DNA of 11,114 nucleotides from DAOVDI01 sp965373045 (lineage in GTDB: Bacteria; Acidobacteriota; Aminicenantia; Aminicenantales; Aminicenantaceae). This document shows, piece by piece, positions 5,793 through 11,114 of the stretch. The notes under the pieces were generated by a model. The model was given only the letters and a program-made list of their open reading frames with translations. It searched no databases and was not told where the DNA came from. Both the position numbers and the translations under genes were made by a program. The DNA is taken from the NCBI GenBank assembly GCA_965373045.1, contig CBDVEQ010000083.1:1-11114 (forward strand), read 5' to 3'. How positions within the stretch are numbered: the first letter of the stretch is position 1; the number at the start of each line of letters is the position of its first letter.

Positions 5793-7019
5793 ATGCCCAG
5801 AAACCCGAAATCCTTCAAACAACCATACATCACATATCTTTCCTTGTTTCTTTTCTCTTTATGTCTCCTCTCCTTTTCCGCCTTGTCCGGACAGGTAGAA
5901 AAAGGGCTCTATTTCCCTGGCAAAGGAAAACAGTGGGAAACGAAAAACCCGGAGGAATTCGGCATAGACGCCAAACTCCTCCAGCAGGCCGTCGAATTCG
6001 CACAGGCAAATGAATTCAAGGGCCCGAAGGATGTCAAACTCTCCATCATCAGCGCATTCAGCCGGGAGCCCTACGGCACCCTCATCGGCCCCACAAAAGA
6101 GAGGGGCGGCGTCAGCGGGATGATCATCAAAGGAGGCTTCATCATTGCAGAATGGGGAGACACGAACAGGGTGGACATGACCTTCAGTGCCACGAAGAGT
6201 TACCTATCGACCACATTTGGCCTCGCCATGGATCAAGGTCTCATCGCCGATGTCTATGATCCGGTCCGGGAGTATGTGATGAACGGAAAGTTTGAATCCG
6301 AGCACAACTCGAAGATCACCTGGTCTCACCTCCTGAACCAGTCTTCGAACTGGTCCGGCATCCTGTGGGATAAGCCGGATTGGGCGGATCGGCCGCCCCG
6401 TGACGTCAAGTGGGACGACCTGAGGAATCGGTCGCTCAAGGAACCAGGGACGAGCTATAAATACAATGACGTTCGAGTCAACCTCCTGGCCTACAGCCTC
6501 CTCCAGATCTGGCGGATCCCCCTCCCTCTCGTCCTCAGGGAATACATCATGGATCCCATCGGGGCCTCACCCACTTGGCGCTGGCACGGATATCGAAACT
6601 CCTGGGTCGACCTGGACGGGTTGAGAATGCAGTCCGTATCCGGCGGCGGACATTGGGGAGGAGGAATGTTCATCAGCACCAGAGATCACGCACGGTTCGG
6701 ATTGCTGTTTCTGAGGCGCGGACACTGGAAGGGGAAGCAGCTCCTGAGCGAAAAATGGATTGATATGCTTCAGGAGCCCAGCCCGGCGAATCCGAGTTAT
6801 GGATACATGTGGTGGCTCAACACCGGTCGGAGGCAGATTCCTAGCGCCCCGGAGTCGGCCTACTATGCTGCGGGATTCGGAGGTAACTATGTTGTGGTGG
6901 ATAACGAGCACGACCTAGTGGTCGTGGTCCGCTGGGTGGGAAGCACACGTACTTTGGACGGGATCTACAAGCGGATCCTTACCGCCATGGGTGAATCACC
7001 GATGGAGGAACGGCCGTGA
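5793..7019 (+). CDS. Exported serine hydrolase, class C beta-lactamase fold
   Basis: 408 residues with a hydrophobic signal segment at 12-32 and probable cleavage just after it, so it acts outside the cytoplasm. The catalytic S-x-x-K is 'SATK' with S132 and K135. The second motif is 'YND' (Y224-D226, in place of Y-S-N) and the third region is 'GFGGN' (361-365) in place of K-T-G. This is the PF00144 serine hydrolase / beta-lactamase-related group, also including 6-aminohexanoate-dimer hydrolase and esterases. Activity on beta-lactams should not be assumed; esterase or peptidase action is more likely. AGGAG precedes the ATG. The gene is visibly GC-richer than its neighbours, which suggests a different origin. 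Its stop overlaps the GTG of a truncated partner. Confidence 0.88.
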   Translation: MPRNPKSFKQPYITYLSLFLFSLCLLSFSALSGQVEKGLYFPGKGKQWETKNPEEFGIDAKLLQQAVEFAQANEFKGPKDVKLSIISAFSREPYGTLIGPTKERGGVSGMIIKGGFIIAEWGDTNRVDMTFSATKSYLSTTFGLAMDQGLIADVYDPVREYVMNGKFESEHNSKITWSHLLNQSSNWSGILWDKPDWADRPPRDVKWDDLRNRSLKEPGTSYKYNDVRVNLLAYSLLQIWRIPLPLVLREYIMDPIGASPTWRWHGYRNSWVDLDGLRMQSVSGGGHWGGGMFISTRDHARFGLLFLRRGHWKGKQLLSEKWIDMLQEPSPANPSYGYMWWLNTGRRQIPSAPESAYYAAGFGGNYVVVDNEHDLVVVVRWVGSTRTLDGIYKRILTAMGESPMEERP

Positions 7020-7093
7020 AAGTACTCTTGATCTACAATTCCTTTGCCGGAGACGGCTCATCCAGTGCTTCCCCAAGATATTCACAGGTTTAG
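7016..7093 (+). pseudogene. Truncated 5' end of a coupled gene, diacylglycerol-kinase-like
   Basis: GTG at 7016 overlaps the hydrolase TGA as GTGA, with GGAGG 7 nt upstream: a classic translationally coupled start. The product begins 'VKVLLIYNSFAGDG', which resembles the first strand and glycine turn of lipid/diacylglycerol kinases (LCB5/YegS type, 'LLIYNP.AG'). It then turns into low-complexity sequence and stops after 25 codons, directly at the flanking repeat. I read it as a gene cut off by the island's right junction. The kinase assignment rests on a short match. Confidence 0.5.
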
Positions 7094-7094
7094 T

Positions 7095-7173
7095 GAACAG
7101 TGCGATCGTTAAAGAGGAAAAATTAAAGCCCGTAAAAAAAAGACGGTGAAAAGCGTGATTTTTTCCGATTGAA
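7095..7173 (+). repeat. Right copy of 79-bp island-flanking direct repeat (attR-like)
   Basis: Differs from 776-854 at three positions only, all in the left 14 bp (coding changes R to S, V to A, I to V in the dipeptidase frame). The last 65 bp are identical. It encodes the dipeptidase C-terminal tail and stop but no rest of that gene, so it is a gene fragment. Its end supplies TTGAA of a promoter for DUF6305. Confidence 0.9.
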
Positions 7174-7197
7174 CGGCTCAATAGAAAAGTTTATAGT
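7169..7197 (+). promoter_or_regulatory. Promoter for the DUF6305 gene
   Basis: TTGAAC (7169-7174), 17-bp spacer, TATAGT (7192-7197). The -35 straddles the right end of the repeat. The left copy has no matching -10, so only this junction forms a promoter. The predicted start is about 25 nt before the ATG. Confidence 0.55.
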
Positions 7198-7228
7198 GTG
7201 TTTTCTGATCGATTAACAAGGAGGAACG

Positions 7229-7891
7229 ATGAGATCCATTAAATTGTTTTTAAGAATGACATTCATTTCAGCGATAGTGATATTTTTTTCCGCACCCGGC
7301 GTGGCTGAAGAAATCACGTCAAAAGCCCAACTTCCGGTATTGACAACATCTGCCGGGCAGAGTACGGATGTAATCACAGTAAATATTATTATGGAAGAAG
7401 CGGAAATCCTTTATGACTACTGCGATATTCCCGGTCCTGATCTCCTTGCAGAAGGAGTCGGCCTGGGTGGCCGGGAATCAGGCGAAGGGTTTCATGCTGA
7501 GGTCTATACTGATCTGGACACTTATCCAGAGGGAACACCCTACAAAACCATTATTTTTGCTATCGGGGCAAGCCTCAAGGGGATGGGAGCATCCGGACTG
7601 ACCATAGACAGCGAGGTGGCCAGGCTGACAAGCCTCCTCGACTACTGCAAAAAGAACAATATTTTTATCATTGCCATCCATGCCGGAGGTGCGTCCAAAA
7701 GAGGACCGGCGGGAAGCGACAATGAAAAAATGATCGATGCCGTGGCCCCCTTTGCCGATTACCTCATCGTTGTAGAAGACAGCAATAAAGACGGACGGTT
7801 CACCAAAATTTCCGAGGAAAAGGGAATTCCTGTATCACAGGTGGATTACGCCCTGGATATCGTGTCCATACTACAGCAGGTTTTTCAGTAA
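7229..7891 (+). CDS. DUF6305 family exported protein
   Basis: 220 residues with a signal peptide (basic MRSIK, hydrophobic 11-22, likely cleavage after GVA at residue 26). The mature part starts 'LPVLTTSAGQSTDV' and contains 'YDYCDIPGPD', 'KTIIFAIGASLKGMGASGL', 'IIAIHAGGASKRGPAGSDNEKM' and 'DYLIVVEDSNKDGRFT', which match my memory of the DUF6305 family along its whole length. The family is of unknown function with a Rossmann-like look, and is often found near peptidases such as C69. AAGGAGG lies 4 nt before the ATG. The gene converges on the OCD-family gene with only 13 bp between stops and no visible terminator. Confidence 0.82.
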   Translation: MRSIKLFLRMTFISAIVIFFSAPGVAEEITSKAQLPVLTTSAGQSTDVITVNIIMEEAEILYDYCDIPGPDLLAEGVGLGGRESGEGFHAEVYTDLDTYPEGTPYKTIIFAIGASLKGMGASGLTIDSEVARLTSLLDYCKKNNIFIIAIHAGGASKRGPAGSDNEKMIDAVAPFADYLIVVEDSNKDGRFTKISEEKGIPVSQVDYALDIVSILQQVFQ

Positions 7892-7904
7892 TCCCAATTT
7901 AATT

Positions 7905-8879
7905 TTAAATAGGAAGTTTTGTTCCTATGCCCTGTTTTTTTGCTTTTTCATAGATCAAACTCGCTGTTGCTATATCCGCAAGAGCAAGGCCCAGATTTAG
8001 ACAGATGATACGTTCCTCATCCTGTTCTCTACCCGGTTTTTTGCCGGTTACTATTTCTCCCATATCCGCGTATGGATCAGGAGTGTTTTTGAAATACCCG
8101 ATCTCCCTGTAATACCGGATCTGTTTGATATCATCCGTTGCCAGCTTATCCACAGAATGCAGCGCCTCCCCTTTCCAATAGGAATCAAAATCCACAGAGC
8201 ATGCAAAAGCTCCTTCATTTAACCAGCCGGCTTCTATGACCGGAGTTGGATTCTTTAATATCGGACCACTTGTCACTACAATATCTGCTCCCTGCACAGC
8301 TGAGAATGCTTCAGGAACAGGCTTTATATCCAGTCCCAACTTCCGTTCCATTTCTTCGGCATAGGCTTGCGCGACTTCAGGCAAAATATCATAAGCTTTG
8401 ACTTTGTTTATATGGAATATATTTGACAAAGCTTCCAGATTGCTTTTTCCCTGTACCCCACATGCCACGATCCCCACTATTGAACTGTCTTTTCTGGCAA
8501 GATATTTTGCCGCGACCGCTGTTGCCGCTCCAGTTCTTTTAGCTGTGATCCAAGTGCAATCCATAATGGCTAAAGGTATACCGGTTTCCGGATCATTTAG
8601 AATGAGGAGGCCGGATATATAGGGCAATCCCTTTTTAACATTCTCCGGAAATCCGGAAACCCATTTCATCCCTGCTGTTTTAAAAGCCGGAAAATATGCA
8701 GGCATGGCATGGATGAAAGCATCCGGTTTCGGATGGATTCCAGGTTTTGGCGGCATCTCCACTCTTCCCTCCCCCTTTTCCTTGAACATGATCTCCAGTG
8801 CCCGAATGATCTCGCTCATGGGAAGATCAAGGCTTTTAACATCCTTCTTTGATAAATAAAGCAAAAAGTTATTTTCCAT
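7905..8879 (-). CDS. Ornithine cyclodeaminase / mu-crystallin family protein
   Basis: 324 residues from the ATG (an in-frame TTG two codons earlier overlaps the upstream stop). Visible family marks are 'GMKWVSGFPEN' with the substrate-site lysine near 72, 'MDCTWITAKRTGAATAVAAK' (107-126) with the conserved Arg, the NAD-binding 'GVQGKSNLEAL' (141-151), and 'SVDFDSYW' near 228-235 carrying the acidic residue expected at the active site. Members catalyse ornithine to proline, reduce cyclic imino acids, or act as amino-acid dehydrogenases; the substrate here is unknown. The upstream C26-type gene's TGA is 2 nt before the ATG, so the two are co-translated. Acts in the cytoplasm with NAD(P). Confidence 0.88.
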   Translation of the reverse strand: MENNFLLYLSKKDVKSLDLPMSEIIRALEIMFKEKGEGRVEMPPKPGIHPKPDAFIHAMPAYFPAFKTAGMKWVSGFPENVKKGLPYISGLLILNDPETGIPLAIMDCTWITAKRTGAATAVAAKYLARKDSSIVGIVACGVQGKSNLEALSNIFHINKVKAYDILPEVAQAYAEEMERKLGLDIKPVPEAFSAVQGADIVVTSGPILKNPTPVIEAGWLNEGAFACSVDFDSYWKGEALHSVDKLATDDIKQIRYYREIGYFKNTPDPYADMGEIVTGKKPGREQDEERIICLNLGLALADIATASLIYEKAKKQGIGTKLPI

Positions 8880-8881
8880 TT

Positions 8882-10033
8882 TCAAATGTCTTTGTGGCTG
8901 TTTTTGAGAGCATTAGTGAACCATTCCCAGATCTTTTTATGAAAATCCATACTGGAAGGTTTTCCACGCAGAAAATCTATAACTGTTGTTTTATCCACAT
9001 CATCCGGTGTGAATTTATATGTTTTTTCATTGTCCCAGATCCTGGCGAATTCAGGGTGAAACTGCAAACCCAACACATTAGGATAATACTCGTGCTCTAT
9101 GGCCTCAATGACCTTTTCATCCATGGATGTAGCTGTCACATGAAAACCCTTTCCAATATTTTTTACCACCTGATGATGAGCGCTTAAAATGTAAGGAGTA
9201 TCTGCAGGGTTCATTCCCATAACCGAAACCAGCATCCCCTCTGCTTTTAGCCTTATAGGATGAAAACTGTATGGAAAAAGATCTTTTTCCGGATAAAGCC
9301 TCGAAAAAGGATTGGTATGCCAGACGTCCTTTCCCAATTCGATTACTTCCTCCACATAAGTTTTGCCGTAGATCTCTGACCAGATATCCTGAACCAGTGT
9401 CCCTCCTGTTCCCACATTCAGGCTCTGCAGACCGAGACAGAGCCCTAGAACCGGGAATTCCGGCCTGGATTCCAGAAAGGACAAAAAACCAGGGTCCTGA
9501 AACCCTCCTATTAGGTGGAAAACAAAGGATATTTCCATAAAACTTCGGACCGGAGTGGTGATTTGAGTGTGGAGATTTGATTGTTCGTTATAAATATAGG
9601 GAGGAATATCAGCTCCTCCGAAAAAAACGATGCCGTCAGAGTCATTAAAGATCTTCTTAAATTCGTCCGATAAAGGATTGTTTTGAAAAAGGTTGTCTTT
9701 ATGAATATCTCCGTTCAGTTCAAGGAATTCCAGCCAATCGATCTTTTCTTCTTTTATAAAATCCTTGGATTTCTGATAGTCTGTTTTTTCCTGCTTGTGA
9801 TAAACCCCTACAACATTAAGATTCTTTATGGCAAGAAGTCCCTGCTTCCGCAAACCGACCAGTGCTTTTAAGCTGCCGATAGAAGGATATAGAATAGTCA
9901 ACCGGATCCCATTTTCATTCTGAGTTGATTTGGAAAGAGACTCGGTCTTTCTGCAGGATGACATAAAAGAAAAAAGCAGCAAAAGCGATAATACAACATG
10001 CAACAAACGGGTTTTTATCCGGTTATTCTTCAT
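8882..10033 (-). CDS. Lipoprotein of the C26 gamma-glutamyl hydrolase (class I GATase-fold) family
   Basis: 383 residues. Residues 10-24 are hydrophobic and end in 'FMSSC' with C27 as the candidate lipidated cysteine, so it would be exported and membrane-anchored. The nucleophile elbow is 'LGLCLGLQSL' with C199, and the partner pair is H326/E328 in 'LGLQFHPEFA'. 'GIVFFGGADIPP' (134-145) is the oxyanion-side loop typical of gamma-glutamyl-gamma-aminobutyrate hydrolase-like proteins. The triad looks complete. Substrate would be an extracytoplasmic gamma-glutamyl compound; this is inference. It is cotranscribed with the OCD-family gene and read from a promoter region shared with the divergent RACo-like gene. 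AGGA stands about 10 nt before the ATG. Confidence 0.83.
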   Translation of the reverse strand: MKNNRIKTRLLHVVLSLLLLFSFMSSCRKTESLSKSTQNENGIRLTILYPSIGSLKALVGLRKQGLLAIKNLNVVGVYHKQEKTDYQKSKDFIKEEKIDWLEFLELNGDIHKDNLFQNNPLSDEFKKIFNDSDGIVFFGGADIPPYIYNEQSNLHTQITTPVRSFMEISFVFHLIGGFQDPGFLSFLESRPEFPVLGLCLGLQSLNVGTGGTLVQDIWSEIYGKTYVEEVIELGKDVWHTNPFSRLYPEKDLFPYSFHPIRLKAEGMLVSVMGMNPADTPYILSAHHQVVKNIGKGFHVTATSMDEKVIEAIEHEYYPNVLGLQFHPEFARIWDNEKTYKFTPDDVDKTTVIDFLRGKPSSMDFHKKIWEWFTNALKNSHKDI

Positions 10034-10077
10034 AATAGAGATATCCTACTCATTACCCTATTCCATTGCAATCCAAT

Positions 10078-10106
10078 TTTACAGTATATTTTAAATACAG
10101 TATAAT
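10078..10106 (+). promoter_or_regulatory. Near-consensus promoter of the RACo-like gene
   Basis: TTTACA (10078-10083), 17-bp spacer, TATAAT (10101-10106). Two direct TACAGTATA copies (10080-10088, 10096-10104) overlap the -35 and -10 and could be an operator. The ATG starts only 8 nt after the -10, which implies a leaderless transcript. Confidence 0.7.
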
Positions 10107-10112
10107 TTTGAA
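10083..10112 (-). promoter_or_regulatory. Candidate promoter of the C26-OCD pair
   Basis: Minus strand: TTCAAA (10112-10107), 18-bp spacer, TATACT (10088-10083). It overlaps the opposing plus-strand promoter almost completely, so transcription in one direction should exclude the other. The -35 match is only moderate. Confidence 0.4.
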
Positions 10113-10114
10113 AA

Positions 10115-11114
10115 ATGAGTCATAAAATCCACATTGCTCCTCAGAACAGGGTTATCAAAGCAGAAAAAAACGAGATCCTTTCCGATGTCCTGATAAAGGC
10201 TGGTATTCCACTCAGCACTTACTGCAATAAAAAGGGCTTGTGCGGGAAGTGTTTAATAAAGATCATAAGCGGATCATATCCACCCCTCTCTGATCTCGAA
10301 AAAGATTATCGATTGGCCTGCCAGTTCAGAGTCACTGAAGATATCTCTATCATGATTCCGGAAAAATCCCTTCTGAGAGACATTGCCACCTTAAAAACCG
10401 GGATCTCGATGTCTGTGCGTATCGATCCTGCTGTGAAAAAGTACTTTTTCCATATCAAAGGGAAAAATATCTCTACTCCTCAAACACTTTTTGAGTACAT
10501 AAAATCGGAAATGCAGATCAAAGAACTTATTGTCCCTGATCCCATCACGGAAAATGCGGAGCGTTTACTTCATAAAACTCCCTTTGGGATCACAGCCGTA
10601 TTCTATGAAGAAAAGGAATTGCTGGATCTGGAATCCGGGGATACGACAGAAAAAAGTTATGGTCTTGCCGTAGATATCGGAACGACTACGATCGTTATAG
10701 AATTGATCGACCTCAACACAGGAAAAACCCTGGGCTCTGTTACAGCCTTGAACGGGCAGGTCAGATTTGGGGCTGACATTATCTCGAGGATTAGCCATGC
10801 CTATTCCGGACCCAAACAACAGGAGGAGCTTCAGAAAGCCATTGTTAGTACGCTTAATCAAATGATCGGACCTCTTTTAACCAGAAGCCATATAGATCCC
10901 CACGACATATACGAAGTCGTGGTTGCAGGAAATACGGTGATGAACCATCTATTTCTTGGAAAGCCTGTCCATACGCTGGCAGTTTCCCCTTTCACCCCAT
11001 CATTCACTTCTCTGCCTCCGGTTCCAGCCTCCAGTCTCGGACTGAAGATCAATGATTCAACTAGAGTCTTTATTTCCCCGAATATTAAAAGTTTTGTGGG
11101 TGGAGATATCTCTG
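10115..11114 (+). CDS. RACo/RamA-like 2Fe-2S ASKHA activator, N-terminal part
   Basis: Open to the window end: 333 codons of a protein usually near 600 residues. Residues 1-80 form a plant-type ferredoxin domain with C37, C43, C46 and C69 (C-x5-C-x2-C-x22-C). A linker follows, then the ASKHA phosphate-binding strand 'AVDIGTTTIVIELIDL' around D187 and 'VVAGNTVMNHLFLG' further on. These proteins use ATP and a low-potential Fe-S cluster to reactivate inactive Co(II) corrinoid proteins of methyltransferase systems (acetogens, methylotrophs, glycine-betaine users). No methyltransferase or corrinoid protein is within the window, so the partner is unknown. ATG 10115 is forced: an in-frame TGA lies two codons upstream, and there is no Shine-Dalgarno sequence. 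Confidence 0.88.
   Translation, partial: MSHKIHIAPQNRVIKAEKNEILSDVLIKAGIPLSTYCNKKGLCGKCLIKIISGSYPPLSDLEKDYRLACQFRVTEDISIMIPEKSLLRDIATLKTGISMSVRIDPAVKKYFFHIKGKNISTPQTLFEYIKSEMQIKELIVPDPITENAERLLHKTPFGITAVFYEEKELLDLESGDTTEKSYGLAVDIGTTTIVIELIDLNTGKTLGSVTALNGQVRFGADIISRISHAYSGPKQQEELQKAIVSTLNQMIGPLLTRSHIDPHDIYEVVVAGNTVMNHLFLGKPVHTLAVSPFTPSFTSLPPVPASSLGLKINDSTRVFISPNIKSFVGGDIS

Noticed and set aside
6567..6911. 114-codon minus-strand ORF
   Set aside because: Lies entirely within the GC-rich serine hydrolase gene, a common cause of long antisense frames.
5793..7019. Beta-lactam resistance gene
   Set aside because: SATK and fold are shared, but YND and GFGGN replace the usual second and third motifs; a general serine hydrolase is the safer call.
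10565..11052. Two minus-strand ORFs near the right end
   Set aside because: Antisense to the RACo-like gene, which is continuous and carries clear family motifs.
1..11114. tRNA, rRNA or CRISPR array
   Set aside because: No cloverleaf-like or regularly spaced short repeats seen on either strand.

Overview
The window looks like a chromosomal stretch of an anaerobic, probably diderm bacterium with a moderately AT-rich genome. The support is an open-ended RACo/RamA-type 2Fe-2S ASKHA protein (corrinoid-methyltransferase activation), a DUF6305 exported protein, a C69 dipeptidase and a lipid-anchored class I amidotransferase-fold hydrolase. Spirochaetota, Desulfobacterota or a related lineage would fit, but the sequence alone does not settle it.

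Layout. (1) 3-830: 3' part of a C69 dipeptidase gene. (2) about 855-7094: a roughly 6.2 kb accessory island. It is bracketed by a 79-bp direct repeat (776-854 and 7095-7173; 76 of 79 identical, the last 65 bp exact) made of the last codons of the dipeptidase gene plus 24 bp downstream. (3) 7229-11114: the resident locus resumes with DUF6305 (+), a coupled minus-strand pair (C26-type lipoprotein, then ornithine cyclodeaminase family), and a divergent RACo-like gene that runs off the window.

The island has two halves. Left half (859-4162): every gene is on the minus strand. They are an AbiEii-like nucleotidyltransferase, a small XRE regulator plus a five-segment membrane protein, a HEPN-like protein, DUF3800 and a 50-codon ORF. 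Just to their right lies the last ~35 codons of an integron-type tyrosine recombinase on the plus strand (4283-4390), and the HEPN-like gene ends in a credible attC site with extrahelical bases (2488-2549). An integrase pointing one way with genes beside its 5' side pointing the other way is the classical integron layout, so I read this half as a decayed integron or cassette array. A 34-bp palindrome-bearing repeat occurs exactly twice (1387, 4167), each time abutting a minus-strand start codon and supplying its purine-rich AGGT. A third, diverged copy lies inverted just beyond the integrase fossil. Right half (4460-7094): an unrecognised anchored protein, small membrane ORFs, a GC-richer exported serine hydrolase, and the first 25 codons of a coupled gene (diacylglycerol-kinase-like N-terminus) cut off at the right junction.

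Inference: the ancestral order was probably dipeptidase -> DUF6305 -> OCD/C26 -> RACo. The island entered at the dipeptidase 3' end without breaking that gene. DUF6305 has its own promoter at the junction. The RACo-like gene has a near-consensus promoter so close to its ATG that the mRNA should be leaderless.
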